This document shows, piece by piece, positions 18,945 through 28,612 of a DNA stretch of 64,000 nt. Position 1 is the first letter of the stretch, and each line of letters starts with the position of its first letter. The notes under the pieces were generated by a model, which saw only the letters and a program-made list of their open reading frames with translations, made no database searches and had not been told where the DNA came from. Origin of the DNA: Mycobacterium branderi (GTDB taxonomy: Bacteria; Actinomycetota; Actinomycetes; Mycobacteriales; Mycobacteriaceae); the NCBI RefSeq assembly GCF_010728725.1, contig NZ_AP022606.1, positions 4,712,001-4,776,000 of the forward strand, written 5' to 3'. The translations under genes and the position numbers were made by a program.

Positions 18945-19415
18945 TCAGGTCGACGAGTTGGCCTCGGCGCGTTCCTTCAACCGCTGCAAGGTGAGGCGGA
19001 TGTGCTCGGCGTTGGCGGCGGTCCGGTCACGGACACCAGTAGTCAATGGCGTGACCCGGCGAATCCAGCGCCACCGGTGGTCCCAGGTGCTCTCGGTGAC
19101 GCGGCATCCGCCGTCGGCAGGGACGAAGTCGTATTGCCAGCGTGCCACCGGGATCACGCCCGAGCGCACCTCGAAGGCGAATACCCGCCCCGGTTCGGCG
19201 TCGGTGACTGTGCACGTTGTGCTCCAGCGCTGGCTGCCGTTTCGGTTGGCGCCGGTGAACACCGCGCCAGGGCGGGCGACATCACCCTTGCGCCACCGCA
19301 TGGCAACGGTCTCCTCGGCCACCGACGCGAGCGTTGGCAGGTCCGTGACCAGCTCGTACACCTCGTCGGGACTCGCGTTGATGTGCACTGTGGCCGTGGC
19401 GGAGGCATCAGTCAT
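18945..19415 (-). CDS. SRPBCC (START-like/polyketide cyclase) family protein
   Basis: A 156-residue helix-grip protein. It opens with TATVHINASPDEVYELVTDLPTLASVAEE, the standard SRPBCC start, and continues with antiparallel strands and a long C-terminal helix (AANAEHIRLTLQRLKERAEA). Such proteins bind hydrophobic ligands; no catalytic residues are obvious. It overlaps the upstream acyl-CoA ligase by eight bases, so a shared lipid substrate is possible. Confidence 0.82.
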   Translation of the reverse strand: MTDASATATVHINASPDEVYELVTDLPTLASVAEETVAMRWRKGDVARPGAVFTGANRNGSQRWSTTCTVTDAEPGRVFAFEVRSGVIPVARWQYDFVPADGGCRVTESTWDHRWRWIRRVTPLTTGVRDRTAANAEHIRLTLQRLKERAEANSST

Positions 19416-21036
19416 TGGCTGATGATAAGCGCAGCAATCGGATGCTCTCCTCGCGCATGTCGACCTTGCGAACCTTGCCGGTGACGGTCATCGGGAACTC
19501 ATCGACGACGTGCACGTAGCGGGGGATCTTGTAGTGCGACAGCTTTCCTGTCGCGAAGGCACGCACCGCATCGGCGTCGAGCGGGCGGCGCCCCGGCTTC
19601 ATCCGAATCCACGCGCAGATCTCTTCGCCGTAGCGCTCGTCGGGCACGCCAACCACTTGCGCCTCGTCGATATCGGGATGGGTAAGCAGAAATTCCTCGA
19701 CCTCGCGCGGGTACACGTTCTCCCCGCCGCGGATCACCATGTCCTTGAGCCCCCCAACCACGTTGCAGTATCCGTCTTCTCGCATCACCGCAAGATCGCC
19801 GCTGTGCATCCATCCGTCGTCGTCGATCACCTCCCCCGTCTGAGCCTCGTTTCGCCAGTAGCCCAGCATCGCCGAGTAGCCGCGAGCGCAGAACTCCCCC
19901 GGCTGGCCACGCTCGACAACCTCGCCGGTATCCGGATCGACGACCTTGATCTCCACATGTGGGTGCGCCCGGCCGACCGTTGCCGTCCGGCGGTCGAGGT
20001 CGTCGTCAATGAGCGTCTGGCACGACACCGGCGACGTCTCCGTCATGCCGTAGGCGATGGCCACCTCCGTCATATTCATCTCGGCCACACAACGTTTCAT
20101 CACCTCGACCGGGCATACCGACCCAGCCATGATCCCGGTGCGCAGCGAGGACAGGTCGAACGCGGCGAAATCGGGATGACCCAGCATCGCGATGAACATC
20201 GTCGGCACGCCGTAGACACCCGTGCAGCGTTCGGCCTCGATCGCGGCCAGAGTGGCCCCGGCCTCGAACACCGGCGCAGGGATCACCATGGTGGCGCCAT
20301 GCGTGGTACAGCCCAGGTTGGCCAGCACCATTCCGAAGCAGTGGTAGAACGGCACCGGTATACACAGCCGATCGGCAGGCCCCAAGCCGATCAGCTCGGT
20401 GGTGAAAAAGCCGTTGTTGAGGATGTTGCGGTGCGACAGCGTCGCGCCCTTGGGAAATCCGGTGGTTCCCGACGTGTACTGGATGTTGATCGGGTCGCGG
20501 TTGCTCAAAGACGCGCCGCGGCTGCGCAGTTGGTCGACGGGGACGTTCGATCCGCGCTCGCGCAGGGCGTCCCAGTCGTCGGTGTCGAGAAAGACGACGT
20601 CGCTGACACTGCCGCACTCGTGCCGCACCTCGTCGACCATGCGCGCGTAATCCGACGACTTGAACGCGGTTGCCGAAATCAGCGTCCGGACACCGGATTG
20701 GTTGAGCGCGTACGCCAATTCGTGGGTACGGTACGCAGGATTGATGTTGACCAGGATGGCACCGATCTTCGCCGTCGCGTACTGCACGATCGTCCACTCG
20801 GCGCAGTTCGGCGCCCAAATGCCAACCCGGGCACCGCGTTGCACACCGAGCGCCATCAGCCCCCTGGCGATCAGATCGACCTCGGCATCGAGCTCGCCAT
20901 AGGTCCAGCGGCGCTGTCGTGCAACGTCGATTAGCGCCCACGCGTCCGGGTTCGCCGCCACCACGCGCTCGAAATTCGCCCCGATGGTCTCCTCGAGGAT
21001 CGGCATGTCCGTCGGGCCGGCGTCGTACGACTTCAT
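19408..21036 (-). CDS. Acyl-CoA synthetase (FadD type)
   Basis: A 542-residue AMP-forming ligase. Motifs are IQYTSGTTGFPKGATLSH, PFYHCFGMV, AYGMTETSPVS, DGWMHSGDLAVMREDGY, KDMVIRGGENVYPREVEE and the C-terminal TVTGKVRKVDMRE. The protein resembles the FadD35-type group that activates medium or longer carboxylic acids; the specific orthologue is not certain, so no symbol is given. It lies between aldR (five bases upstream) and the SRPBCC gene (overlapping), all on the minus strand. Confidence 0.9.
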   Translation of the reverse strand: MKSYDAGPTDMPILEETIGANFERVVAANPDAWALIDVARQRRWTYGELDAEVDLIARGLMALGVQRGARVGIWAPNCAEWTIVQYATAKIGAILVNINPAYRTHELAYALNQSGVRTLISATAFKSSDYARMVDEVRHECGSVSDVVFLDTDDWDALRERGSNVPVDQLRSRGASLSNRDPINIQYTSGTTGFPKGATLSHRNILNNGFFTTELIGLGPADRLCIPVPFYHCFGMVLANLGCTTHGATMVIPAPVFEAGATLAAIEAERCTGVYGVPTMFIAMLGHPDFAAFDLSSLRTGIMAGSVCPVEVMKRCVAEMNMTEVAIAYGMTETSPVSCQTLIDDDLDRRTATVGRAHPHVEIKVVDPDTGEVVERGQPGEFCARGYSAMLGYWRNEAQTGEVIDDDGWMHSGDLAVMREDGYCNVVGGLKDMVIRGGENVYPREVEEFLLTHPDIDEAQVVGVPDERYGEEICAWIRMKPGRRPLDADAVRAFATGKLSHYKIPRYVHVVDEFPMTVTGKVRKVDMREESIRLLRLSSAND

Positions 21037-21041
21037 CGGCG

Positions 21042-21557
21042 TCAGACCGGTGCCGCCCCGCGCAAATGCTCGAAGATCAACGACGTCTGCGTGCCGGCAA
21101 CGTCGGCGTCGGCGTTGAGATTTTCGACGACGAACGCGCGCAGGTCCTCGGTGTCACGGGCGGCGACGTGCAGAAGGAAGTCGTCGGGCCCCGCCAGGAA
21201 GTAGACGTCCATCACCTGCGGCTTGCGGCGGATCTGCTGAATGAAGTCGCGAATCTTGCCGCGGGCGGTGGACTGCAGGCTGACCGAAATCATTGCCTGC
21301 AAAGGCAATCCAACGGCCACCGGGTCGACGTCGGTGTAGAAGCCGCGGATCACGCCCAACTCCAGCAACCGCCGCAGCCGACCGTGGCAGGTCGACGCAG
21401 CGAGACCGATCTTCTCCGCCAAGGCGCTGTTGGTCATGCGCGCGTCGGCGTGCAGCAGGCCCAAAATCTTGCGATCGACGTCGTCGAGATCGGCAGGTCG
21501 AACATCCTTCGGTGAGGTACCGGTCCCGCCCTTCGAATTCGTTGTCTGCACCGGCAT
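21042..21557 (-). CDS. aldR: Lrp/AsnC-family regulator of ald
   Basis: A 171-residue Lrp/AsnC protein. Residues about 22-75 form the winged helix (LDDVDRKILGLLHADARMTNSALAEKIGLAASTCHGRLRRL), and residues about 85-160 form the RAM ligand domain with VYFLAGPDDFLLHVAARD. It is divergent from ald, which is the arrangement of Rv2779c (AldR), an alanine-responsive regulator of ald in M. tuberculosis. A symmetric site close to the ald start (21608-21625) is a likely target. Confidence 0.92.
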   Translation of the reverse strand: MPVQTTNSKGGTGTSPKDVRPADLDDVDRKILGLLHADARMTNSALAEKIGLAASTCHGRLRRLLELGVIRGFYTDVDPVAVGLPLQAMISVSLQSTARGKIRDFIQQIRRKPQVMDVYFLAGPDDFLLHVAARDTEDLRAFVVENLNADADVAGTQTSLIFEHLRGAAPV

Positions 21558-21607
21558 ACCCCGACTCTACAGAATTATCATCGTAGTGTTTGCCGGCCGA
21601 CCGAACT

Positions 21608-21625
21608 TTCTTCACAATTGAAGAA
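21608..21625. promoter_or_regulatory. Perfect palindrome upstream of ald (AldR site candidate)
   Basis: TTCTTCACAATTGAAGAA has two perfect 7-base arms around a 4-base centre. It ends 12 bases before the ald ATG and abuts the AAGAAGGAG ribosome binding site. In the 80-base aldR/ald intergenic region this is the strongest symmetric element, so it may bind AldR, or fold in the mRNA and affect ald translation. Confidence 0.55.
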
Positions 21626-21637
21626 GAAGGAGCCAGC

Positions 21638-22756
21638 ATGCGAGTCGGCATTCCCACCGAGACCAAGAACAACGAGTTCCGTGTCGCGATCACCCCGGCT
21701 GGGGTCGCCGAGCTCACCGGCCGCGGCCACGATGTGCTTGTCCAGGCGGGCGCCGGCGAGGGTTCGGCGATCAGCGACGGCGACTTCAAGGCGGCGGGCG
21801 CCCAATTGATCAGCACCGCCGAGCAGGTCTGGGCCGAGGCCGACCTGCTGCTCAAGGTCAAGGAGCCCACCCCGGCCGAGTACCCCCTTCTGCGGCGCGG
21901 TCAGACGTTGTTCACGTTCCTGCACCTGGCGGCGTGCCGATCCTGCACCGACGCGCTGTTGGCCTCGGGGACAACGTCGATCGCCTACGAGACGGTCCAG
22001 ACCGCCGACGGCGCCCTGCCGCTGCTGGCACCGATGAGCGAGGTCGCCGGGCGACTGTCCGCCCAAGTCGGCGCCTACCACTTGATGCGAACCCGAGGTG
22101 GCCGCGGCGTGCTGATGGGTGGCGTGCCCGGCGTCGAGCCGGCCAATGTCGTGGTGATCGGTGGCGGCACCGCCGGCCGTAACGCCGCCCGAGTCGCCAG
22201 CGGAATGGGCGCTAGCGTCACAGTGCTCGACGTCAACGTCGACAAGCTGCGCGTCCTGGACGCCGAATTCCTCGGCCGAGTGCACACCCGGTACTCGTCG
22301 GCCTACGAACTCGAGGATGCCGTCCGGCATGCCGACCTGGTGATCGGGGCGGTGCTGGTTCCGGGTGGCAAAGCGCCCACGGTTGTGCCCAATTCGCTTG
22401 TCGCGCATATGAAGCCGGGAGCAGTGCTGGTAGACATCGCGATCGATCAGGGCGGCTGTTTCGAGGATTCCCGGCCCACCACCCACGACGACCCGACTTT
22501 CGCCGTCCACGACACCGTGTTCTACTGCGTGACGAACATGCCCGCCTCGGTGCCCAAGACATCGACGTATGCGTTGACCAACGCCACCATGCCGTATGTG
22601 CTTGCGCTGGCCGACCGCGGCTGGCAAGCGGCCTGTCGATCGGATCCCGCACTGGCCAAAGGGCTTTCGACGTACGACGGGGCGCTGCTGTCCAAGCGGG
22701 TGGCCGCGGACCTGGGTTTGCCGTTCACCGACCCGGCCTGCGTGCTAAACGAGTGA
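21638..22756 (+). CDS. ald: L-alanine dehydrogenase
   Basis: A 372-residue NAD-dependent enzyme interconverting L-alanine with pyruvate and ammonia (also able to reduce glyoxylate in mycobacteria). Landmarks are the N-terminal MRVGIPTETKNNEFRVAITP, substrate residues in LLKVKEPTPAEYPLL, FTFLHLA with the catalytic His, the NAD loop VVIGGGTAGRNAA near residue 170, and DIAIDQGGCFE. The family is typically induced by alanine and low oxygen. The gene overlaps the convergent nitronate monooxygenase by 12 bases. Confidence 0.97.
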   Translation: MRVGIPTETKNNEFRVAITPAGVAELTGRGHDVLVQAGAGEGSAISDGDFKAAGAQLISTAEQVWAEADLLLKVKEPTPAEYPLLRRGQTLFTFLHLAACRSCTDALLASGTTSIAYETVQTADGALPLLAPMSEVAGRLSAQVGAYHLMRTRGGRGVLMGGVPGVEPANVVVIGGGTAGRNAARVASGMGASVTVLDVNVDKLRVLDAEFLGRVHTRYSSAYELEDAVRHADLVIGAVLVPGGKAPTVVPNSLVAHMKPGAVLVDIAIDQGGCFEDSRPTTHDDPTFAVHDTVFYCVTNMPASVPKTSTYALTNATMPYVLALADRGWQAACRSDPALAKGLSTYDGALLSKRVAADLGLPFTDPACVLNE

Positions 22757-23761
22757 GGCCACGATCTCCGCAGCGGGACCGCTTCGCGCGGAGGCGAATG
22801 CCGTTCCGGCCCAGAGGTTTGTGCCGTGCGGGTCGTCGGCCTCGACTGCAGCCTTGCGGATCGGCGACGTCATGTGGTTGACCTCGGGGTACCCCAGGGG
22901 TGCGATGTCGTCGAGCAGCCGGGTGAAGTCGTTCTCCAGACCGCGCGCATATCGTCCGGAGAACGCCCGGGTGACCGTCGTCTTGCCGAACTGCGGGTTC
23001 TGCAGGGCGGTTCGGTGCGCGAAGTTGGTCCCGGCCTCGTCGGACAGCAGCAGCGCCGTGCCGACCTGGGCGGCCACCGCGCCCCTGCGCAAAACGCGGT
23101 CGACGTCCTCGGCGGTGCCCAAGCCGCCCGCGGCGATCAGCGGAACATGATGCGCGGCGCCGATCCGATCCAGCAGGTCGACGAGCGACTCCTCACCAGG
23201 CGGCATGTCGGGTGCGAACGTGCCGCGATGTCCGCCGGCGCCCGGCCCCTGCACCACCAGCCCGTCGGCGCCCGCGGCCACCGCGATGCCCGCTTCGTAG
23301 GCAGACGTGACGGTAATCAGCAGCACGATCCCCAGTGCACCGAACCAGCGCAAGACGTCCGGCGGCGGGGCACCGAAGGTGAAAGACACCACCTCGGGCC
23401 GCACATCGGCGATGACCTCCAGCTTGCGCTGCCAATCGTCATCATCACCGAAACGGGGCCGGCCCACCTCGACCTCGTAGTGTTCGGCGAGCTCGTCGAG
23501 CGCCTCGGCGTAGTGATCCAACTGGACGTAGTCGGCGGCACTCGGTTGCGGCACAAACAGGTTCGCGCCGATCGGCCCGTTGGTGGCCGCCCGCGCGGCC
23601 TCGATGTCGTCAGCGAATTTCTCGGGGCTCACATAGCCGCCGGCGATGAAACCCATGCCGCCGGCATTCGATACCGCCGCGGCCAGCTCCGGCGTCCCGG
23701 GGCCGCCAGCCATCGGCGCCCCGACCACCGGCACCGCGAGATCCCAGAAACCCAAGACCAT
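22745..23761 (-). CDS. Nitronate monooxygenase family flavoprotein (Rv2781c-like)
   Basis: A 338-residue TIM-barrel FMN protein of the 2-nitropropane dioxygenase/nitronate monooxygenase family. Visible are VPVVGAPMAGGPGTPELAAAVSNAGGMGFIAGGY, the FMN-contacting VVQGPGAGGHRGTF (with the catalytic-type His) and PLIAAGGLGTAEDV followed by GAVAAQVGTALLLSDEAGT. It oxidises alkyl nitronates in known members; the physiological role is probably detoxification. It starts four bases upstream of nothing else on its strand but directly follows the pepR stop, so it is the last gene of gpsI-pepR-NMO. Confidence 0.9.
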   Translation of the reverse strand: MVLGFWDLAVPVVGAPMAGGPGTPELAAAVSNAGGMGFIAGGYVSPEKFADDIEAARAATNGPIGANLFVPQPSAADYVQLDHYAEALDELAEHYEVEVGRPRFGDDDDWQRKLEVIADVRPEVVSFTFGAPPPDVLRWFGALGIVLLITVTSAYEAGIAVAAGADGLVVQGPGAGGHRGTFAPDMPPGEESLVDLLDRIGAAHHVPLIAAGGLGTAEDVDRVLRRGAVAAQVGTALLLSDEAGTNFAHRTALQNPQFGKTTVTRAFSGRYARGLENDFTRLLDDIAPLGYPEVNHMTSPIRKAAVEADDPHGTNLWAGTAFASARSGPAAEIVASLV

Positions 23762-23765
23762 GGAG

Positions 23766-25112
23766 CTACTGTACTATCGCCCGAAGCCGTTGCGGCAGTG
23801 ATCGTTTCGAGTGGTGCGGACCGACAACAGCCACACCGTAGGGCTTGGTCAGCAGTCGCCGGGCCACCGCGTTGACCTCGTCGACGCTCACCTGGTCGAC
23901 CTCGCGCAGCGTCTGCTCGATGCTGCGGTGTTCGCCGTAATTCAGTTCGCTGCGGCCAATCCGGTTCATCCGTGAGCTGGAGTCCTCCAGCCCGAGCACC
24001 AGCCCGCCGCGCAACGACCCCTTGGCGATCCGGCACTCGGCCTCGGTGATGCCGTCGCGGGCCACCGACTCCAGCACATCGCACGTCACGCGCACCACCT
24101 CGTCGAACCGCTCGGGCAGGCAGGCGGCGTACACCGACAGCGCGCCGCTGTCGGCGAAGACGTCCAGCGACGAGTACACGGAGTAGGCCAGCCCGCGCGA
24201 TTCGCGAACCTGTTGGAACAAGCGGGAACTCAAGCCGCCGCCCAGCGCGGTGTGCAGCACCGACAGCGCCCAGCGATGCTTCCAGTGCCGGCCGGGCGTG
24301 CGCACGCCCAGCGACAGGTGGGTCTGCTCGGCGTCCCGATTGGCCACCGCCAGCCGCGGCCGCCCGCTCACCCGTCCGGTGCCCTTGCGCGGCGCCACTG
24401 GCCGGCGCCCCCGCACCAACCGCGGCCCGAAGTGTTCGCGGACCAAAGCCACCACCTCGTCGTGGTCGACGTTGCCCGCCACAGCGACCACCATCCGCTC
24501 AGGGGTGTAGCGGCGCAGGTGAAACGAATGCAGCTGGGCGCGCGTCATCCCCGACACCGATGCGACGCTGCCGATCACCGGGCGGCCCACCGGATGGTCA
24601 CCGAACAACGCCGCCAGGAACACGTCGGCCAGCGCGTCTTCGGGGTCGTCGTCGCGCATCGCGATCTCCTCGAGCACGACGTCGCGTTCCAGCTCCACGT
24701 CCTCGGCCGCGCAGCGCCCGTTGAGCACCACGTCGGCGACCAGGTCGACGGCCAGCTCCAGGTCGCTGTCGAGCACATGGGCGTAGTAGCAGGTGTGCTC
24801 TTTGGCGGTGAACGCGTTGAGCTCGCCGCCGACGGCGTCCACCGCCTGCGCGATGTCCACCGCCGTGCGCGTCGGAGTTGCCTTGAACAGCAAGTGCTCC
24901 AGGAAGTGCGCGGCGCCGGCCACGGTGGCGCCCTCGTCGCGCGAGCCGACGCCCACCCAGACACCCACCGACGCGGACCGCACCGCGGGCAGGTATTCGG
25001 TGACGACGCGCAGGCCGCCCGGCAAGGTGGTGCGACGCACCGCGGCCGACGGCTCGGCGCCGGTCCTGCCGCGGCGCAACGCGCCGGTCTTAGCTGCCGG
25101 TGGTCGCGGCAT
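23766..25112 (-). CDS. pepR: M16 family zinc peptidase PepR
   Basis: A 448-residue M16B-type processing peptidase. The inverted zinc motif HFLEH (H69, E72, H73) lies in [13 protein letters not shown], and the distal glutamate should be in the [21 protein letters not shown] region. The C-terminal half carries the R/Y-type motif [24 protein letters not shown]. The family degrades or processes small peptides. Its ATG lies 23 bases inside the 3' end of gpsI, so it is translated with the exoribonuclease, an order conserved in M. tuberculosis. Confidence 0.93.
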   Translation of the reverse strand: MPRPPAAKTGALRRGRTGAEPSAAVRRTTLPGGLRVVTEYLPAVRSASVGVWVGVGSRDEGATVAGAAHFLEHLLFKATPTRTAVDIAQAVDAVGGELNAFTAKEHTCYYAHVLDSDLELAVDLVADVVLNGRCAAEDVELERDVVLEEIAMRDDDPEDALADVFLAALFGDHPVGRPVIGSVASVSGMTRAQLHSFHLRRYTPERMVVAVAGNVDHDEVVALVREHFGPRLVRGRRPVAPRKGTGRVSGRPRLAVANRDAEQTHLSLGVRTPGRHWKHRWALSVLHTALGGGLSSRLFQQVRESRGLAYSVYSSLDVFADSGALSVYAACLPERFDEVVRVTCDVLESVARDGITEAECRIAKGSLRGGLVLGLEDSSSRMNRIGRSELNYGEHRSIEQTLREVDQVSVDEVNAVARRLLTKPYGVAVVGPHHSKRSLPQRLRAIVQ

Positions 25113-27366
25113 CGGCCGGCGCGGCCCCTGACTCGGCAGAGCCCTCGGAGGCGGCGTCGTCGGCGACCAAGATCAGCGAGATCTTGCCGCGCTTGTCGAT
25201 GTCGGCGATCTCCACTCGCAGCTTGTCGCCGACGTTGACGACGTCCTCGACCTGGGCGATGCGCTTGCCCTTGCCAAGCTTGGAGATGTGCACCAGCCCG
25301 TCACGCCCTGGCAGCAGCGACACGAACGCGCCGAAATCGGTTGTCTTGACCACGGTTCCGAGGAACCGCTCGCCGACCTTGGGCAGCTGCGGGTTGGCGA
25401 TCGCGTTGATCTTGTCGATCGCGGCCTGCGCCGACGGGCCGTCGGTGGCGCCGACGAACACGGTGCCGTCGTCCTCGATGGAGATCTGCGCGCCGGTCTC
25501 CTCGGTGATCGCGTTGATGATCTTGCCCTTGGGGCCGATGACCTCGCCGATCTTGTCGACCGGGACCTTGATCGTGGTAACCCGCGGCGCGTAGGGGCTC
25601 ATCTCGTCGGGGCGGTCGATGGCCTCGGCCATCACCTCGAGGATGGTCAGCCGGGCGTCGCGCGCCTGCGACAGTGCACCGGCCAGCACCTGCGACGGAA
25701 TCCCGTCGAGCTTGGTGTCCAGCTGCAGCGCGGTGACGAAGTCCTTGGTGCCGGCGACCTTGAAGTCCATGTCGCCGAAGGCATCCTCGGCGCCGAGGAT
25801 GTCGGTCAGCGTGACGAACCGGCGCTCGGTGCCGCCACCGTCCACCTCGACATCGTCGGACACCAGGCCCATTGCGATGCCGGCCACCGGCGCCTTGAGC
25901 GGAACACCGGCGTTGAGCAGCGCCAGCGTCGACGCGCATACCGAGCCCATCGACGTGGAACCGTTGGAGCCCAACGCTTCCGAGACCTGACGGATCGCGT
26001 ACGGGAATTCCTCGACGCTAGGCAGCACCGGCACCAGCGCCCGCTCGGCCAGCGCACCATGCCCGATCTCGCGCCGCTTGGGCGAGCCGACCCGTCCGGT
26101 CTCACCGGTCGAATACGGCGGGAAGTTGTAGTGGTGCATGTAGCGCTTGCTGGTTTCGGGCCCCAGCGAGTCGATCTGCTGGGCCATCTTCATCATGTCC
26201 AGCGTGGTGATGCCCAGGATCTGGGTCTCGCCCCGCTCGAACAGCGCACTGCCGTGTGCCCGCGGGACCACCGCGACTTCTGCTGAAAGCGCGCGGATGT
26301 CGGTGATGCCGCGGCCGTCGATGCGGAAGTGGTCGGTCAGAATGCGTTGGCGCACCAGCTTTTTGGTCAGCGCACGGAATGCCGCGGCGACCTCTTTCTC
26401 GCGGCCGGCGTAGGTGTCGGCGAGCCGCTCGAGCACCTCGGCCTTGATCTCCTCGGTGCGGTTGTTGCGTTCGGCCTTGCCGGAGATCGTGAGCGCCTTG
26501 GCCAGCTCGTCGGTGGCCACCGAGGACACCGAGTAGTACACGTCGTCGCCGTAGTCGGGGAACACCGGGTACTCGGCGGTCGGTTTGGCGGCCGCGTCGG
26601 CCAATTCCTGCTGCGCGGCGCACAATTTCGCGATGAACGGCTTGGCGGCCTCGAGGCCTTGCGCCACAACAGTTTCCGTAGGCGCCTGGGCGCCGCCGTC
26701 GATCAGCTCGACGACGTTCTCGGTGGCCTCGGCCTCGACCATCATGATCGCGACGTCTGGATTTTCGTCGGCGGAGCCGATTACCCGGCCGGCCACCACC
26801 ATGTCGAACACCGCCCGCTCGGTCTGCTCGACCGTCGGGAACGCCACCCAGGTGCCGTCGATCAGCGCTACCCGCACCCCGCCGACGGGCCCCGAGAAGG
26901 GCAGGCCGGCCAGCTGAGTGGAGGCCGACGCGGCGTTGATCGCGAGCACGTCGTAGAGGTCGTTGGGGTCCAGGCTCAGGATGGTCACCACGATCTGGAT
27001 CTCGTTGCGCAGGCCGTCGACGAAGGACGGGCGCAGCGGACGGTCGATGAGCCGGCAGGTCAGGATCGCGTCGGTGGACGGCCTGCCCTCGCGGCGGAAG
27101 AACGAGCCGGGGATGCGCCCGGCGGCGTACATGCGCTCCTCGACGTCGACCGTCAGCGGGAAGAAGTCGAAATGCTCCTTGGGGCTCTTGCTGGCGGTGG
27201 TCGCCGACAGCAGCATGTTCTCGTCGTCGAGGTAGGCGACGGCGGCACCGGCGGCTTGCTGGGCCAGCCGGCCGGTTTCGAAGCGGATGGTGCGGGTGCC
27301 GAAGCTCCCGTTGTCGATGATGGCGGTCGACTCGAACACGCCTTGTTCAATCTCAGCTACAGACAT
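25090..27366 (-). CDS. gpsI: Polyribonucleotide nucleotidyltransferase (PNPase)
   Basis: A 758-residue phosphorolytic 3'-5' exoribonuclease. Two RNase PH-like domains (about residues 20-230 and 345-570) flank an all-alpha linker; a KH domain follows ([25 protein letters not shown] with the GxxG loop near residues 620-640), then an S1 domain ([34 protein letters not shown]). An acidic Ala/Ser-rich tail ends the protein, as in mycobacteria. It degrades mRNA and may add tails. In M. tuberculosis the gene is essential and sits after rpsO-lppU as here. Confidence 0.97.
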   Translation of the reverse strand: MSVAEIEQGVFESTAIIDNGSFGTRTIRFETGRLAQQAAGAAVAYLDDENMLLSATTASKSPKEHFDFFPLTVDVEERMYAAGRIPGSFFRREGRPSTDAILTCRLIDRPLRPSFVDGLRNEIQIVVTILSLDPNDLYDVLAINAASASTQLAGLPFSGPVGGVRVALIDGTWVAFPTVEQTERAVFDMVVAGRVIGSADENPDVAIMMVEAEATENVVELIDGGAQAPTETVVAQGLEAAKPFIAKLCAAQQELADAAAKPTAEYPVFPDYGDDVYYSVSSVATDELAKALTISGKAERNNRTEEIKAEVLERLADTYAGREKEVAAAFRALTKKLVRQRILTDHFRIDGRGITDIRALSAEVAVVPRAHGSALFERGETQILGITTLDMMKMAQQIDSLGPETSKRYMHHYNFPPYSTGETGRVGSPKRREIGHGALAERALVPVLPSVEEFPYAIRQVSEALGSNGSTSMGSVCASTLALLNAGVPLKAPVAGIAMGLVSDDVEVDGGGTERRFVTLTDILGAEDAFGDMDFKVAGTKDFVTALQLDTKLDGIPSQVLAGALSQARDARLTILEVMAEAIDRPDEMSPYAPRVTTIKVPVDKIGEVIGPKGKIINAITEETGAQISIEDDGTVFVGATDGPSAQAAIDKINAIANPQLPKVGERFLGTVVKTTDFGAFVSLLPGRDGLVHISKLGKGKRIAQVEDVVNVGDKLRVEIADIDKRGKISLILVADDAASEGSAESGAAPADAATTGS

Positions 27367-27725
27367 GGGTCTCTCTGGGTGTATTCAGCTGTTTCGCGTC
27401 ATCACGAATAACCCGGAGCGGCCCGGCCCGAATGCGGCTACGGCCGTCGATCGAAGCAGCCGACCTGCCCCGATGCGGGGAGCCCGGCAGCCACTACCGA
27501 AGACCGCCCGATACAGACTGGCGCTCCTGTCATGACACGCTGGAGCGGTGCGCGCGGATTGCACGGACCGCACCTGCTCGGACCGATCTGGCCCAGAACG
27601 TCCTCACTCTACACGCCGACCTGGCGATACCCGATGTCCCGCCGAGACTTAAACCATTGCCAGCCGCGTCGGCGTGTCGTCGCAGCCAGTGAAGTGTCGC
27701 GGCGGCGGGAGCCACTGAAGCTGAA
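27367..27725. other. gpsI leader/intergenic region
   Basis: 359 bases between lppU and gpsI with no convincing gene. It contains a small perfect stem-loop (CCCCG-ATG-CGGGG, 27468-27480) and several shorter inverted repeats. The length suggests that gpsI has its own promoter and a structured 5' leader. PNPase messages are autoregulated through their leader in other bacteria; whether this one is cannot be read from sequence. Confidence 0.4.
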
Positions 27726-28232
27726 TCAGGCCATGTCCTCGACGCACACCGCGAACCGCCGCTCGGAGTACGCGTAGCCCACGCCGCTTGCGCACTGGTC
27801 GACACCGACCGGCTCCCCCAGGTCGCGGAGGATCTGGGTGGCCCGCTGGCGGTGCGGCGCCGATGTGTCGTTGCAGTCGACGCGGACCGGGTCGGCGTTG
27901 TGCTGCGGGTCGACGCTCATGCAGCCGCCGACCACCCAGTCGATGTCCAGGCAGGCGGTGTTGTTGGAGTCGCTGAACGTGTTGCGCATCGAATACGACG
28001 AGTCCACGTCGGCGGGGCACTGTTCGCGGTCGGCGACCCTGGCCGCGACCTTGAAGTTCGACAGTCGGCTACCGCACGCCACCTTGGTTGCCTCCGGCCG
28101 GTCGGCGGTGCCGCCCAGCCGCAGGCAATCACCGACCTTGAGGTCCGCGGCGTTGGCCGCAGACGCCGTACAGCCCGTCAGCCCCCCGATGATGGCGAGT
28201 GCGGTGATGACTGCCGCGGGCCACGCGTGCAT
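27726..28232 (-). CDS. lppU: Lipoprotein LppU-like
   Basis: A 168-residue secreted lipoprotein. The signal peptide MHAWPAAVITALAIIGG ends in the lipobox LTGC, giving the lipidated Cys21. The mature part has conserved Cys residues in GDCLRL, VACGSRL, REQCPADV, TACLDIDWVVGGCM and VDCNDTS, so several disulphides are likely. The ATG at 28232 was chosen because only it gives a signal peptide; longer in-frame starts run into rpsO. It lies between rpsO and gpsI, the position of Rv2784c in M. tuberculosis. Function unknown. Confidence 0.87.
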   Translation of the reverse strand: MHAWPAAVITALAIIGGLTGCTASAANAADLKVGDCLRLGGTADRPEATKVACGSRLSNFKVAARVADREQCPADVDSSYSMRNTFSDSNNTACLDIDWVVGGCMSVDPQHNADPVRVDCNDTSAPHRQRATQILRDLGEPVGVDQCASGVGYAYSERRFAVCVEDMA

Positions 28233-28245
28233 GGCGGCGGCTGAA

Positions 28246-28515
28246 TCAGCGACGCAGACCCAGTCGCTCGATGAGCGAGCGGTAGCGCTCGACATCGATC
28301 TGGGCCACGTACTTGAGCAGGCGGCGGCGCCGGCCCACCAACAGCAGCAACCCCCGCCGCGAGTGGTGGTCATGCTTGTGCACCTTCAGGTGCTCGGTCA
28401 GGTCTGCGATCCGCCTGGTCAGCAGTGCGACCTGCGCCTCCGGAGATCCGGTGTCGGTCTCATGCAGGCCGTATTGGCCCAGGATTTCTTTTTTCTGCTC
28501 GGCTGTCAGCGCCAC
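28246..28515 (-). CDS. rpsO: 30S ribosomal protein S15
   Basis: An 89-residue S15, a primary 16S rRNA-binding protein of the small-subunit platform. The whole signature is present: [26 protein letters not shown], then [37 protein letters not shown] and the C-terminal [12 protein letters not shown]. About 97 bases separate it from ribF, probably including its own promoter. Confidence 0.98.
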   Translation of the reverse strand: MALTAEQKKEILGQYGLHETDTGSPEAQVALLTRRIADLTEHLKVHKHDHHSRRGLLLLVGRRRRLLKYVAQIDVERYRSLIERLGLRR

Positions 28516-28612
28516 GAAATATCTCCATCAATCGGTCCGCGAGGTTCAGATATCGGCAGCGGCCACCGCGAACTGCAGCACGCGCCGTGTCGTGGGGCAG
28601 TTTAGCAGTGGC

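Noticed and set aside
27385..27692. Short frames in the gpsI leader (62-91 residues, both strands)
   Set aside because: No ribosome binding site, no recognisable family and Arg/Ser-rich composition; treated as non-coding leader.
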